Origin: Paraglaciecola arctica BSs20135
GTDB lineage: Bacteria > Pseudomonadota > Gammaproteobacteria > Enterobacterales > Alteromonadaceae
DNA length: 64,000 nt
Assembly (NCBI RefSeq): GCF_000314995.1
Contig: NZ_BAEO01000062.1
Location: 310,001-374,000, forward strand
Direction: 5' to 3'
The translations under genes were made by a program, and so were the position numbers. The notes below the pieces were generated by a model that saw only the letters and a program-made list of their open reading frames with translations, was not told where the DNA came from and searched no databases. This document shows, piece by piece, positions 26,994-37,018 of this stretch (positions within the stretch are counted from its first letter, which is position 1; each line of letters starts with the position of its first letter).

Positions 26994-28427
26994 TTATAAC
27001 TGTGTAAGCTTATGACCTTGAAAGTTTCCAATAGTTGTCATATTTAATAAGCTTATCCGCTTAGCTTGAATATCTACTTCAATTAACTCCGTTTTATCGC
27101 CAAAGTTAATGTCAATTAGCTGTTTTCCTGCAGGTAAGGAGAGCCTTAATATTTGTACTTCATCGGGCAAGGTTAACCAACTGCGTGTATCTGCTTGTTC
27201 TGAGGCTGCGTTGTAAATTACTGCCAGAATATTACCAATGTCGCCACCTTCTTTACTCATAGTACTGCGTAGCTTTTCTTTGGCTACAAGTCGCAAGGCT
27301 TGGCGTGTTACTAAGCCAGGCATTTGTTCTTGTAACTGTTTAGAAGCGAGAGACTGTAATCTCACAATTTGTTCTGATGTATAGGTTTGCCCAGCTACAG
27401 TGATCTTCAAGGGGGTATACCTTGTCAGCGTTCCCTGGTAAACCGGCAAGGCAAAACTAAAAAGTCGTGGTTGATTATAACCACTAAAAATTGGCAGGTT
27501 AAGCGCCACTTCTTGTTTGGGATTAATCGCTCCGTTTTCGATTAAAATAACTAACTCCCCAGCGTCAGTAATTTTATTCGATTGATAAGCACCGTATTTA
27601 GCCGAAAATAATGCCAAATCATCAGTCATATTGAGTTTTGTGGCCAGACGTAGCACATCTTGTTGTAAATAATGGTTGTTTGGGTAGATTTCTAATGCAC
27701 GTTTATAATCAATGTAGGCATCATTGGGCTGCAATGCGGCTTCATACAATAGGCCTGACAAATAAAAGGTGTAAGCATTTTGAAAACCGTTTTTAATATC
27801 GCCAATCATTGCTGACATAGAGGGGTATGCTTGGTTTAAAGATTTTTTGTCAAAGTTTGCTTGTTCTTTAGCTAAGTCCTGCTGATTTTGCTTTAAGGCA
27901 TTTTCTTGCACTAAATTTGCGCGTCGCACTTCAACCAAGGCACCTTCCAGTTGCCCTAAAAATAGGTAATTTAATGCTTGATAACTATGTAGCATCGTTT
28001 GTTCATATGCTGGCACATGATAGGCAATCGCATTGTCACTACTGACTAATGCAGCCATATTGGAAGCTCCACCACTGAGCCTAAGCTTGGCTTTAGTCGC
28101 TTCTTCATCTAATACATTGGACACTAAGGCAAAGTCTTTGCGGCTTTGTGCCCAGTCATTTGCTAGATAATGTAAACGAGCCTTTTCAAGTAGGTTTAAG
28201 GTGTAGTTATTCTGATTGGTTTTTGGTTCTACGATCATTGTCGCAGCGGCTTTAAAATCACCTTTTAGTTGGGCATTCCTAGCGTTTCTAAGTTGCTCAG
28301 CATAATCTGAAAATAAGTCTTTGAATCCCATACTTGTACAAGCAGAAAAACTCAGTATTAGACTGAGTAGGATTAAGCGTTTTAATAAACGATTTGGACT
28401 TAACAATGTAAAAACGAATAAATGCAT
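26994..28427 (-). CDS. COG3014-type lipoprotein, TPR-like
   Basis: A 477-residue conserved protein that I recognise as COG3014. An N-terminal hydrophobic stretch ends FSAC (a lipobox-like site near residue 30). Helical tetratricopeptide-like segments follow (for example ARNAQLKGDFKAAATMIVEP and LYEAALQPNDAYIDYKRALE), then a beta-rich C-terminal half (VVLIENGA-like, LPDEVQILRLSLPAGKQLI). No catalytic motif is seen. Its placement directly upstream of lpoB suggests a role in cell-wall synthase control, but this is inference. Confidence 0.75.
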   Translation of the reverse strand: MHLFVFTLLSPNRLLKRLILLSLILSFSACTSMGFKDLFSDYAEQLRNARNAQLKGDFKAAATMIVEPKTNQNNYTLNLLEKARLHYLANDWAQSRKDFALVSNVLDEEATKAKLRLSGGASNMAALVSSDNAIAYHVPAYEQTMLHSYQALNYLFLGQLEGALVEVRRANLVQENALKQNQQDLAKEQANFDKKSLNQAYPSMSAMIGDIKNGFQNAYTFYLSGLLYEAALQPNDAYIDYKRALEIYPNNHYLQQDVLRLATKLNMTDDLALFSAKYGAYQSNKITDAGELVILIENGAINPKQEVALNLPIFSGYNQPRLFSFALPVYQGTLTRYTPLKITVAGQTYTSEQIVRLQSLASKQLQEQMPGLVTRQALRLVAKEKLRSTMSKEGGDIGNILAVIYNAASEQADTRSWLTLPDEVQILRLSLPAGKQLIDINFGDKTELIEVDIQAKRISLLNMTTIGNFQGHKLTQL

Positions 28428-28518
28428 GTAAACAGGTAATCTTATAATAAGCGAATATCAGACCAGATTAAGACAGCAAAGTAACGCTTTAATTCGCAGT
28501 AAGTACAGTGTTACTTAA

Positions 28519-28558
28519 ATAAAAAAGCCCTGACAATAAACATTGCCAGGGCTTTTTT
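28519..28558 (-). terminator. Terminator of the rpsU-yqeY-dnaG-rpoD operon
   Basis: On the minus strand AAAAAAGCCCTGGCAATG pairs across a short loop with CATTGTCAGGGCTTTTTT (one wobble or mismatch), with a long T run. It lies about 17 nt past the rpoD stop. Confidence 0.9.
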
Positions 28559-28574
28559 AATCATTAGATTTTGA

Positions 28575-30401
28575 CTATTCGTCTAAGAAACTTTTCAGTT
28601 GCTCAGAGCGACTAGGGTGACGCAGTTTACGCAAAGCTTTGGCTTCGATTTGACGAATACGTTCACGTGTAACATCAAATTGTTTACCAACTTCCTCAAG
28701 CGTATGGTCAGTGTTCATATCAATACCAAAACGCATTCTAAGTACTTTTGCTTCACGAGCCGTTAGGCCAGCTAACACTTCCTGAGTCGCGTCTTTTAAG
28801 CTGCCACCTGTGGCTGAGTCTAAAGGCTGCACTATAGTGCTGTCTTCGATGAAATCACCTAAGTGTGAATCTTCGTCATCACCGATAGGGGTTTCCATTG
28901 AGATAGGCTCTTTGGCAATTTTTAATACCTTACGAACTTTGTCTTCTGGCATTAACATACGTTCTGACAATTCTTCAGGTGTTGGCTCGCGGCCCATTTC
29001 TTGTAACATCTGACGAGAGATACGATTTAATTTATTAATCGTTTCAATCATATGCACAGGAATACGAATAGTACGAGCTTGGTCGGCAATTGAACGAGTA
29101 ATAGCCTGACGTATCCACCAAGTTGCGTAAGTTGAAAACTTATAACCACGACGGTATTCAAACTTATCTACTGCTTTCATCAGACCGATATTACCTTCTT
29201 GGATAAGATCCAAGAACTGCAAACCACGGTTAGTATATTTTTTCGCAATGGAGATAACCAAACGTAAGTTAGCTTCAACCATTTCTTTCTTGGCGCGGCG
29301 CGCTTTGGCTTCACCAATAGACATGCGGCGATTGATATCTTTGATATCAGCAATGATCAATCCGGTTTCTTCTTCAACCGCATTCATTTTACCGATTGCA
29401 CGTTCTAATTCTTCTTGATGTCCGCGCATTTCTTCTGCATAAGGTAAGGCAGAATCAAGTATTTTGAATAACCAAACAGTGGATGTTTCGTTGCCAGCAA
29501 AAGCTTTGATAAAATCTTTTTTCGGCATTTTTGCCGTTTCCACACAGTGTTTCATTACTATGCGTTCTTGCACACGAATTCTGTTCATCATGCTGCGCAT
29601 GTTTTTAACCATACGGTCAAATTGCTTAGGCGTGAGTCTAAATTCTTTAAAGACTTCGCTTAGTTCAAAAATTTGAACTCGGGCTTCTTTATGTGAACGG
29701 CCTTTTGCATTGATAACATCACGGGCTTTTTCGTATTGAATACGCAGTGCAGTGAATTTTTCACGAGCTAGTTCAGGATCTGGCCCTGTATCTTCTTCTT
29801 CCTCGTCTTCATCATCGTCACCATCTTCTTCAGCTAATTCTTCTTTAGATAATTCAGAACCAACATGTGTGGCGGTAGGGGCTACGTCTTGTTCGTTTGG
29901 ATCAACAAAACCGATAATGATGTCACTAAGGCGAATTTCTTCTGCTTCGAATAAGTCCCACTGGTCAAGTAAATGAGTAATGGCTTCAGGATATTCTGCA
30001 ACAGAGCACTGAACCTGATTAATTCCTTCTTCGATACGTTTGGCGATTACAATTTCGCCTTCACGTGTTAGAAGTTCAACTGTGCCCATTTCACGCATGT
30101 ACATACGTACTGGGTCAGTAGTACGACCAATCTCACTTTCTACTGTTGAGAGAGCTTGAGCTGCGGCTTCAGCGGCTTCATCATCAGTATCGCTTTCTTG
30201 CATCAAAAGCTCATCTTTATCAGGGGCAGTTTCAAATACCTTTATGCCCATGTCATTGATCATGCGGATAATGTCTTCCATTTGATCTGAATCGACAATA
30301 TCTTGAGGTAGGTGGTCGTTAACTTCCGCGAAAGTCAAATAGCCTTGTTCTTTACCTTTAGCAATGAGGAGTTTTATTTGCGACTGCTTGCTTTGCACCA
30401 T
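28575..30401 (-). CDS. rpoD: RNA polymerase sigma factor RpoD (sigma-70)
   Basis: The 608-residue primary sigma factor. The start is set at ATG 30401 because [20 protein letters not shown] aligns with the E. coli N-terminus; the frame is open 20 codons further. Seen: region 1.1, region 1.2 ([17 protein letters not shown]), a very acidic insert ([13 protein letters not shown]), region 2 ([20 protein letters not shown] and [14 protein letters not shown]), region 3 and region 4.2 ([20 protein letters not shown]). It is the last gene of the macromolecular synthesis operon. Confidence 0.98.
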   Translation of the reverse strand: MVQSKQSQIKLLIAKGKEQGYLTFAEVNDHLPQDIVDSDQMEDIIRMINDMGIKVFETAPDKDELLMQESDTDDEAAEAAAQALSTVESEIGRTTDPVRMYMREMGTVELLTREGEIVIAKRIEEGINQVQCSVAEYPEAITHLLDQWDLFEAEEIRLSDIIIGFVDPNEQDVAPTATHVGSELSKEELAEEDGDDDEDEEEEDTGPDPELAREKFTALRIQYEKARDVINAKGRSHKEARVQIFELSEVFKEFRLTPKQFDRMVKNMRSMMNRIRVQERIVMKHCVETAKMPKKDFIKAFAGNETSTVWLFKILDSALPYAEEMRGHQEELERAIGKMNAVEEETGLIIADIKDINRRMSIGEAKARRAKKEMVEANLRLVISIAKKYTNRGLQFLDLIQEGNIGLMKAVDKFEYRRGYKFSTYATWWIRQAITRSIADQARTIRIPVHMIETINKLNRISRQMLQEMGREPTPEELSERMLMPEDKVRKVLKIAKEPISMETPIGDDEDSHLGDFIEDSTIVQPLDSATGGSLKDATQEVLAGLTAREAKVLRMRFGIDMNTDHTLEEVGKQFDVTRERIRQIEAKALRKLRHPSRSEQLKSFLDE

Positions 30402-30586
30402 ATAACTTACGCTTCTCGAATTAGTTGAATATTCATCAAACCTCTCACAGAGAGGATTCACGCTGTAATTTGCTTAATATACCCAGTAAATACTTTGTAA
30501 ATACTACGGTGTTAGCGAATTAGCCAGTATAGCAGACTCACTATACATTGGGCTAGATGTTGGGTCATTTTTGTTCTTTTACAAGG

Positions 30587-32353
30587 TTACCTTTGTTCTT
30601 TTATTAGAAGATTGAGTTCTTGTTTTTCTTCATTGGTTAATTTACTCACCCTAGACTTAGAAAACAACTCATCCATACGGCTTTGTAAATGCCAATCTAA
30701 TAGCTTGGCAAAGCTATCTTCAAACACGGCTGTTTGGTTTTGTTCTGCGTATTCCCACATCATTAATTTAGCTAATTGAGCACTTTGGGCATGACCCCGA
30801 AAATGTTCTAAGACCTGTGCCGTGTTCGCAAGAGGCTTAGCTAAACAAAATTGGTAAAGCTCAATTAACATGGCCATGCCAGGGATATCAACTGATACTA
30901 AAGGCGTGGGATCAGCGGCGCTACATTTAATCGCTAAACCTGGATCATCTAATAATAGCCTAATCATCATGCGTACCGGTGATATTGTACTCTTATTAGG
31001 CGTGTTAAAATCTAACTTCTTTGGATTTTTTCTTTGATTTGCTTGAGCGATATCACGCTCTAACTTATGTTTGTTTTGGTCACCCATATAGTTACTTAAA
31101 TCAGATAATAAAATTTCTCGAATATTATCGCCGACTATTTGTTCTATTAATGGTATAGCCTCAGCTTTTAACGCAGCTTTGCCTTCATTACTGCTTACGT
31201 GATGACGCTGTAATAAGTTATCAAAAAAGAATTTAGACAAGGGAACTGAATCGTTCTTTAGTTTTTCTTCAAAGGTTTCTTTGCCAATTTTACGGACTAA
31301 AGTATCTGGGTCTTCGCCATCGGGTAAAAATAAAAATTTCATTTCTACCCCATCTTTTAAGAAAGGCAGTGCATTTTCTAAAGCGCGCCACGCTGCTTCT
31401 CTGCCTGCACGATCACCATCGTAACAACATACTATTTCACTGGTGGCGCGGAATAACATTTGGATATGCTCAGCTGTAGTGGCGGTGCCAAGAGAGGCCA
31501 CAGCATAGTCGATACCAAATTGTCCTAGCGCGACAACATCCATATAACCTTCAACAATCATCACTCGGGCTAAATTTCGATGTGCTTGTTTAGCTTGGTA
31601 AAAACCATACAGCTCATGGCCTTTATGGAATATACGGGTTTCTGGTGAATTCAGATATTTGGGGCCGCCATCGTCTAATACCCTGCCACCAAAACCAATA
31701 ACGCGGCCGCGTTTTTCACGAATGGGAAACATAATACGGTCGCGGAAAAAGTCGAAGCGCCGCCTGTTATCATTTTCTGTGATAAGTTTTAAATCGAGTA
31801 ACTGTTCTTGATACACCGGACTTATGCCGAAGGTTTTTAACACTGAATCCCATTCAGGTGGCGCGAAACCCATATCGAAGGCTTTGACTATTTCACCGCT
31901 GAGCCCTCGATTTTTTAAATAATTGACTGCTTTATCTTTGTCAGGATGCACTTTGAGTTGTTGGGCAAAGTATTTCGCTACTTTTTCCATTAACTCGTAA
32001 TCGCTCTCTTTTTGTTGTTTTTGTTCAGCTGACGGGGGAGGTGCACCGCCTTTTTCTCGCGGCACCTCAATACTATGGTATTGAGCGAGTTCTTCGATGG
32101 CTTCTGGAAATTCTAGGCGGTCAAATTCCATCAAAAATGAAATAACGTTGCCATGTGCGCCACAACCAAAGCAGTGATAAAACTGTTTATCTTGGCTTAC
32201 CGTAAAAGAAGGACTTTTTTCATCGTGAAAAGGGCAGCAGGCTTGATGATTACGTCCGGCTTTTTTTAAGCGGACACGACTATCAATCACTTCAATTATG
32301 TCTGTGCGAGCAATAATGTCATCAATAAACTCGCGGGGGATACGACCAGACAT
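30587..32353 (-). CDS. dnaG: DNA primase
   Basis: A 588-residue primase that makes RNA primers at the replication fork. An N-terminal CHC2 zinc domain (CCPFHDEKSPSF and FYHCFGCGAHGN) is followed by the RNA polymerase/TOPRIM core (VMIVEGYMDVVAL, CCYDGDRAGREA, FLPDGEDPDTLV) and a C-terminal DnaB-binding helical domain. The length is normal. It sits between yqeY and rpoD; the 185-nt gap to rpoD holds no recognisable gene and may contain an internal promoter. Confidence 0.97.
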   Translation of the reverse strand: MSGRIPREFIDDIIARTDIIEVIDSRVRLKKAGRNHQACCPFHDEKSPSFTVSQDKQFYHCFGCGAHGNVISFLMEFDRLEFPEAIEELAQYHSIEVPREKGGAPPPSAEQKQQKESDYELMEKVAKYFAQQLKVHPDKDKAVNYLKNRGLSGEIVKAFDMGFAPPEWDSVLKTFGISPVYQEQLLDLKLITENDNRRRFDFFRDRIMFPIREKRGRVIGFGGRVLDDGGPKYLNSPETRIFHKGHELYGFYQAKQAHRNLARVMIVEGYMDVVALGQFGIDYAVASLGTATTAEHIQMLFRATSEIVCCYDGDRAGREAAWRALENALPFLKDGVEMKFLFLPDGEDPDTLVRKIGKETFEEKLKNDSVPLSKFFFDNLLQRHHVSSNEGKAALKAEAIPLIEQIVGDNIREILLSDLSNYMGDQNKHKLERDIAQANQRKNPKKLDFNTPNKSTISPVRMMIRLLLDDPGLAIKCSAADPTPLVSVDIPGMAMLIELYQFCLAKPLANTAQVLEHFRGHAQSAQLAKLMMWEYAEQNQTAVFEDSFAKLLDWHLQSRMDELFSKSRVSKLTNEEKQELNLLIKEQR

Positions 32354-32423
32354 TAGACCTTCTCAATTAACATAAACGGCTGAATATTGTGCCATATACT
32401 TTGGCAAATTTAAGCACTTAAAC

Positions 32424-32449
32424 AAACAAACCGCATCAAAGTGCGGTTT
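32424..32449 (-). terminator. Stem-loop between yqeY and dnaG
   Basis: AAACCGCA and TGCGGTTT form an 8-bp stem with a 6-nt loop, followed on the minus strand by TTTG repeats (GTTTGTTTG). It looks like a partial terminator that would lower dnaG expression relative to rpsU, as in the E. coli operon. Confidence 0.6.
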
Positions 32450-32478
32450 ATAAATATTGAACTAATAAGTGGGATTTG

Positions 32479-32940
32479 CTAAGAATTAAGTTTGGCTTTT
32501 ATTTTGCCACTTAATTTGCCCATATCAGCACGGCCTTGAACTTGTGGTTTTAATAAGCCCATGACTTTGCCCATATCCTGCATATTTGCAGCACCAGATT
32601 CAGCCATAGCTTGCACAATTAGAGCGTCGAGCTCTTCTTCGCTAAGGGCTTTAGGCATAAAATCTTGCAAAATAACAATTTCTGCTAGTTCGATATCAAG
32701 TAAATCTTGTCGACCCGCAGTCTCATATTGACTGGCCGCATCTTTTCGCTGTTTTACCATCTTGATTAAAATAGCAAGCACACCATCATCATCGAGAGCA
32801 ATATAATCGGGATCAGTACGGCCATCGATCTCATGTTGCTTTACAGCAGACAAAGCCATGCGAATAGTACCCAGACGAATTTTGTCTTTGGCACGCATAG
32901 CATCTTTTTGTGCATTTTTTAAATCATCTAATAAAGACAT
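32479..32940 (-). CDS. GatB/YqeY domain protein
   Basis: A 153-residue protein matching the YqeY family, related to the tail domain of the amidotransferase subunit GatB. Seen: KDAMRAKDKIRLGTIRMALS, an LIKMVKQRKDAASQYETAGR block, ILQDFMPKALSEEEL, and the C-terminal DMGKVMGLLKPQVQGRADMG. It has no catalytic residues and the molecular role is unclear; tRNA binding has been suggested. It is conserved between rpsU and dnaG in many gammaproteobacteria. Confidence 0.93.
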   Translation of the reverse strand: MSLLDDLKNAQKDAMRAKDKIRLGTIRMALSAVKQHEIDGRTDPDYIALDDDGVLAILIKMVKQRKDAASQYETAGRQDLLDIELAEIVILQDFMPKALSEEELDALIVQAMAESGAANMQDMGKVMGLLKPQVQGRADMGKLSGKIKAKLNS

Positions 32941-32988
32941 GGAATGACTCAGTAAAAACGGAAAAAGGATGTGTGATAAAACGACTTA

Positions 32989-33022
32989 AAGCGCGTGGTT
33001 TTTAACTACAAACAACGCGCTT
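32989..33022. other. Stem-loop between rpsU and yqeY
   Basis: AAGCGCGTGGTTT pairs with AAACAACGCGCTT (13 bp with one mismatch) around an 8-nt loop. There is no T run, so it is more likely an RNA-processing or stability element in the operon mRNA than a terminator. Confidence 0.5.
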
Positions 33023-33032
33023 CAGAAGAGAT

Positions 33033-33248
33033 TTAGTACAATCTGATGCGACGAGCGTTTTCGCGAGATAACTTCTTCAAAAGACGTTTCTTAGCGGCAG
33101 CTTTCTTACGTTTACGTTCCCAAGTAGGTTTTTCAAAAAATTCGCGACGACGAACTTCAGAAAGTACACCTGCTTTTTCACATGAACGTTTAAAACGACG
33201 CAATGCAACATCAAAAGGTTCGTTTTCTCTAACTTTAACGATTGGCAT
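33033..33248 (-). CDS. rpsU: 30S ribosomal protein S21
   Basis: 71 residues, the standard length: [20 protein letters not shown], followed by the [18 protein letters not shown] segment and a highly basic tail. S21 binds the platform of the small subunit and helps mRNA anti-Shine-Dalgarno pairing. It is the first gene of the rpsU-yqeY-dnaG-rpoD operon and is divergent from tsaD. Confidence 0.98.
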   Translation of the reverse strand: MPIVKVRENEPFDVALRRFKRSCEKAGVLSEVRRREFFEKPTWERKRKKAAAKKRLLKKLSRENARRIRLY

Positions 33249-33465
33249 TCAACTCTTACCTCAAAAAATAAAAATATATCGTGCCGGTATAAGAATAGCC
33301 GACTCGGTTAAAAATGGTGCGGAATTCTAATCATATCCGCAATGGATGTAAAGTCTTGATAGCTTAAAAAACTGATTAATTGCAACAAATGCCAGAATAA
33401 ATTGGCGGTTTAACCACTAATCAGTAAAATGCCGTTAGTTTAAACCTATGTGTTAGAAATTGAAT

Positions 33466-34479
33466 ATGCGTGTATTAGGTATTGAAACGTCTTGTGATGA
33501 GACTGGTGTGGCTATTTATGACGACCAACAAGGCTTGTTGGCTCATCAATTGTATAGCCAAGTGAAATTACATGCTGATTATGGCGGCGTAGTGCCTGAG
33601 CTAGCTTCCAGAGATCATGTGAGAAAGTTAATACCTTTAATAAAAGAAACTTTGCGAGAAGCAAATTGCAGCGCCAAAGACATAGACGGTATTGCTTTTA
33701 CCAAAGGACCCGGTTTAGTTGGGGCATTGTTAGTGGGCTCATCAGTCGCGCGCAGTTTGGCATACGCTTGGAATAAGCCTGCAGTGGGCGTGCATCACAT
33801 GGAAGGGCACCTGTTAGCCCCTATGTTAGACGAGCCTGTACCTGAATTTCCCTTTGTTGCTCTTTTAGTGTCTGGCGGTCATTCTATGATGGTGAAAGTA
33901 GCAGGTATTGGTCAATATGAAGTCTTGGGTGAATCGGTAGACGATGCAGCCGGAGAAGCCTTTGATAAAACAGCTAAGTTACTTGGGCTCGAGTATCCTG
34001 GAGGTCCTTTATTAGCTAAATTAGCCGAGAAGGGTGAAGCTGGCCATTATAAGTTTCCACGGCCCATGACCACTAAACCTGGTTTAGATTTTAGTTTTAG
34101 TGGTTTAAAAACTTTTGCCGCCAATACGATCCGAGCATCAGACGGTTCAGAGCAAACTCGGGCAAACATCGCCTACGCCTTTCAAGAAGCCGTAGTCGAT
34201 ACCTTAGCCATTAAATGCAAGCGTGCCTTAAAACACACTAACTTAAAACGTTTGGTTATTGCCGGTGGAGTGAGCGCAAATAAACAATTGCGCGAAGAAC
34301 TCGCTGCCATGATGAAGTCAATTAAAGGTGAGGTGTTTTATCCTAGATTAGAATTCTGTACCGACAACGGCGCTATGATCGCTTATGCAGGATTGCAGCG
34401 ACTAAAAGCCGGTGAAATTGAAGGATTGTCTACTAAAGCTAGACCTCGTTGGTCATTGGAAGAATTGCAAAAAGTGTAG
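33466..34479 (+). CDS. tsaD: tRNA N6-threonylcarbamoyladenosine transferase TsaD
   Basis: A 337-residue ASKHA-fold enzyme that, with TsaB and TsaE, transfers threonylcarbamoyl to A37 of ANN-decoding tRNAs. The start is ATG 33466 ([14 protein letters not shown]); the frame also opens with TTG two codons earlier. Metal-ligand motif [10 protein letters not shown], and [23 protein letters not shown] and [11 protein letters not shown] are all present. It is divergent from rpsU, a classic arrangement. Confidence 0.97.
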   Translation: MRVLGIETSCDETGVAIYDDQQGLLAHQLYSQVKLHADYGGVVPELASRDHVRKLIPLIKETLREANCSAKDIDGIAFTKGPGLVGALLVGSSVARSLAYAWNKPAVGVHHMEGHLLAPMLDEPVPEFPFVALLVSGGHSMMVKVAGIGQYEVLGESVDDAAGEAFDKTAKLLGLEYPGGPLLAKLAEKGEAGHYKFPRPMTTKPGLDFSFSGLKTFAANTIRASDGSEQTRANIAYAFQEAVVDTLAIKCKRALKHTNLKRLVIAGGVSANKQLREELAAMMKSIKGEVFYPRLEFCTDNGAMIAYAGLQRLKAGEIEGLSTKARPRWSLEELQKV

Positions 34480-34524
34480 TTAGAAAAATAGCGTTTAAGG
34501 CATATTACTCTGAGTGTAAAAGGT

Positions 34525-35124
34525 TTATTTAATCGAGTTTTTTTGCGAAACCTTTGGTTCTTTTCCTTGTATTAATCGAACAATATTGCCTTTGTGACGC
34601 AATATAATTAACAAGCTTAATATCGCCACTGGAAGTGTATATTCAGGTTTTAGCATCCAAGTTATTAAAGGTGCTAGGCCGACCGAAAGAATAGCAGCTA
34701 GGGAAGAGTAGTTAGTTAAACTTACAATAACTCCCCATGTCACTATTAATATAGCTGCTATATCAAGACCAAGAGGTAATATTGTGCCAAATGCAGTGGC
34801 AACCGCTTTGCCACCAGAAAAATCAAAAAATACTGGGAACATATGACCTATACAGGCAAAAACGGCAACAAAGGCCAGATCAATAGGCTCTAGGCCGAGA
34901 TAGTAACTACCCCACACTGGGATCGTGCCTTTTAACACGTCAAAAACTAATACTAATATCGCTGGATATTTCCCTCCAAGGCGCAATACGTTGGTTGCGC
35001 CAGGATTACCTGAGCCTTGATCTCTAGGGTCGCCTAAGCTGAATAACCGGCATACCAAAATGGCACTGGAAATAGAACCGAGTAGATAGGCCGAAGCAAA
35101 CATTAATATTGTTAGTGCTGTCAT
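34525..35124 (-). CDS. plsY: Acyl-phosphate glycerol-3-phosphate acyltransferase
   Basis: A 199-residue inner-membrane enzyme that makes lysophosphatidic acid from acyl-phosphate and glycerol 3-phosphate, the first step of phospholipid synthesis. About five membrane helices are predicted. Conserved motifs are DQGSGNPGATNVLRLGG, the GHMFPVFFDFSGGKAVAT stretch and late LRHKGNIVRLIQG. It is convergent with tsaD and divergent from folB, an arrangement common in gammaproteobacteria. Confidence 0.96.
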   Translation of the reverse strand: MTALTILMFASAYLLGSISSAILVCRLFSLGDPRDQGSGNPGATNVLRLGGKYPAILVLVFDVLKGTIPVWGSYYLGLEPIDLAFVAVFACIGHMFPVFFDFSGGKAVATAFGTILPLGLDIAAILIVTWGVIVSLTNYSSLAAILSVGLAPLITWMLKPEYTLPVAILSLLIILRHKGNIVRLIQGKEPKVSQKNSIK

Positions 35125-35199
35125 GTACTTGTATTAAAAAAATGAGTTACAATTTAGCAGAATATACCAAACCTCCATAAAATGCAGCGCGGATCACCA

Positions 35200-35559
35200 A
35201 TGGATAAAATTCATATTGAAGGACTAGAGGTCTTTGCGTTGATTGGCGTATATGACTGGGAGAGAGAACATCAACAGCGGTTAATTGTGGATGTTGAGCT
35301 TTGTGCCGACCTTTCTATGGCGGCGCAAACTGATAATGTAGATAATACGCTTAATTACGCGCAAATAGCCCAAGGCATCAAAGACTTTGCTGCAAAAAGC
35401 CAATTTAAACTGATTGAAGCTTTGGCAAGCCATATGGTTGACTGGTTGTTGCAATCCTTTCCAATGCTTAAAAAAGTACGATTAAAGCTGAGTAAGCCTG
35501 ATATTCTGGCGAACGCTAAGAATGTCGCAGTAGAATTTACTAAGGAACAAACTCTTTGA
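35200..35559 (+). CDS. folB: Dihydroneopterin aldolase
   Basis: 119 residues from ATG 35200 (an upstream in-frame ATG at 35182 is possible). It converts 7,8-dihydroneopterin to 6-hydroxymethyl-dihydropterin and glycolaldehyde in folate synthesis. Seen: LEVFALIGVYDWEREHQQ, the NTLNYAQIA active-site stretch, LIEALASHMVDWLL and VRLKLSKPDIL. It is the first gene of a folB-folK-uppP operon; its stop overlaps the folK start. Confidence 0.95.
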   Translation: MDKIHIEGLEVFALIGVYDWEREHQQRLIVDVELCADLSMAAQTDNVDNTLNYAQIAQGIKDFAAKSQFKLIEALASHMVDWLLQSFPMLKKVRLKLSKPDILANAKNVAVEFTKEQTL

Positions 35560-36077
35560 GTATTGACACTGAGCAAATACATATCATCTATATTAGTGTC
35601 GGTAGTAATGTGGATAAAGAAAAACACACTAAGGCTGGATTACAGGGAATGTACCAAGCATTTGGTGAGCTGACTCTGTCTTCTGTTTTTGAAAGTGAAT
35701 CGGTGGGATTTGAAGGCAATAATTTTTACAACTTGGTTATTAAAGCCAATACTAAGTTATCCATTGCAGAAGTCTGCAGTGTTCTTAAAAAAATTGAACA
35801 AGACAACAAACGACAGCGTGGTGAGCAAAAGTTTGCTCCTCGAACCTTAGATTTAGATTTACTACTATACGACCGCCAAGTGACGTCTCAGCCCATAATA
35901 TTACCTCGTCCTGAAGTACTTTATAATGCATTTGTGCTTAAACCTTTAGCCGAAATTGCCGCTGATGAAGTCCATCCAGAAGTGAACACAAGTTACGCCA
36001 ATCTTTGGCAAGCATATGACAAAAGCCAACAAAAACTGTGGGCGATTAAATTTGATTGGAGCCCAACTCGAAAATGA
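35556..36077 (+). CDS. folK: 6-hydroxymethyl-dihydropterin pyrophosphokinase
   Basis: About 173 residues, starting at TTG 35556, which overlaps the folB stop; AAGGA is 9 nt upstream and there is no nearby ATG, so this unusual start is favoured. It transfers pyrophosphate from ATP to hydroxymethyl-dihydropterin. Seen: IYISVGSNVDKEKH, SVFESESVGFEGN, the signature RTLDLDLLLYD, and ILPRPEVLYNAFVLKPLAEI. It is translationally coupled to folB and uppP. Confidence 0.94.
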   Translation: MSIDTEQIHIIYISVGSNVDKEKHTKAGLQGMYQAFGELTLSSVFESESVGFEGNNFYNLVIKANTKLSIAEVCSVLKKIEQDNKRQRGEQKFAPRTLDLDLLLYDRQVTSQPIILPRPEVLYNAFVLKPLAEIAADEVHPEVNTSYANLWQAYDKSQQKLWAIKFDWSPTRK

Positions 36078-36874
36078 CCTTATTCGAAATTATTATCTTG
36101 GCGATCATTCAAGGGTTAACTGAATTTTTACCTATATCTAGCTCAGCGCACTTAATTTTACCTTCCGAAGTTTTAGGCTGGAATAATCAAGGTATGGCTT
36201 TTGATGTGGCAGTGCATGTAGGAAGTCTACTGGCAATTATTATCTACTTTCGAGAGGATATCTGGCGTTTAACTGGGGCTTGGTTTAGTTATGGTCTTAG
36301 TGCAAATCAAACCCAAGATAGTCGCTTAGGATGGTGGATCATCATTGCCACTATCCCTGCTGTAATTTTGGGGTTTGCTCTCAAAGACTTCATAGAAATA
36401 TATACCCGTTCAGCTCTAGTGATTGCAATTACCACTATTGGTTTTGGTTTGTTGCTTTGGTACGCAGATTATAAGGCCACACAAACTAAAACTGTGCATC
36501 AGATTACCTGGAAAAATGCGATTTTTATAGGGCTTGCACAAGCAATCGCTATTATCCCTGGAACGTCACGTTCTGGTATTACTATGACTGCTGGACTGAT
36601 GATTGGTCTCGATAGGGAAAGTGCCGCTAGATTTTCATTTTTATTGTCTATACCAGTGATACTAGGTGCTGGACTACTTGCTACATATGACTTAATACAA
36701 ACCCCTGACGCTGTGGATTGGCAAGCGCTAATCTTTGGTGCTGCATTTTCATTTGTTAGTGCTTATGCTTGTATTTACCTATTTTTAGCCTGGATCTCCA
36801 AAATTGGAATGTTGCCATTTGTGATCTATAGATTGATCCTAGGTGCTGCACTATTATTGTTTGTATTTATATAG
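36074..36874 (+). CDS. uppP: Undecaprenyl-diphosphatase
   Basis: 266 residues from ATG 36074, which overlaps the folK stop (ATGA). A polytopic inner-membrane enzyme that recycles undecaprenyl diphosphate to the monophosphate lipid carrier and confers bacitracin resistance. Both conserved motifs are clear: GLTEFLPISSSAHLIL near the N-terminus and IIPGTSRSGITMTAGLMIGL. About eight membrane helices. Also known as bacA. Confidence 0.96.
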   Translation: MTLFEIIILAIIQGLTEFLPISSSAHLILPSEVLGWNNQGMAFDVAVHVGSLLAIIIYFREDIWRLTGAWFSYGLSANQTQDSRLGWWIIIATIPAVILGFALKDFIEIYTRSALVIAITTIGFGLLLWYADYKATQTKTVHQITWKNAIFIGLAQAIAIIPGTSRSGITMTAGLMIGLDRESAARFSFLLSIPVILGAGLLATYDLIQTPDAVDWQALIFGAAFSFVSAYACIYLFLAWISKIGMLPFVIYRLILGAALLLFVFI

Positions 36875-36893
36875 GGACTGGGCCATTTATTCG

Positions 36894-37003
36894 CCTACCT
36901 TTGTTGTTCATCTTTCGTTTAGAAGGGCTAAACTTCAAGACGAACGCCTCGGTATACAAATAAATGACCTCAGTCTCGGCTGACATATGAAAGATCAACA
37001 ACC
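36894..37003. other. Imperfect nested inverted repeat upstream of hinT
   Basis: Opposed arms flank a small hairpin (GTTTAG-AAGGG-CTAAAC, 36918-36934). The outer pairs include GTTGTTCATCTTTCG (near 36903) with its imperfect complement ATGAAAGATCAACAAC (near 36987), and CCATTTATTCGCCTACC with GGTATACAAATAAATGACC. The whole could fold into a branched structure in the uppP-hinT gap. No known family is recognised. Confidence 0.4.
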
Positions 37004-37018
37004 CCTAAGGAAGAAGCC

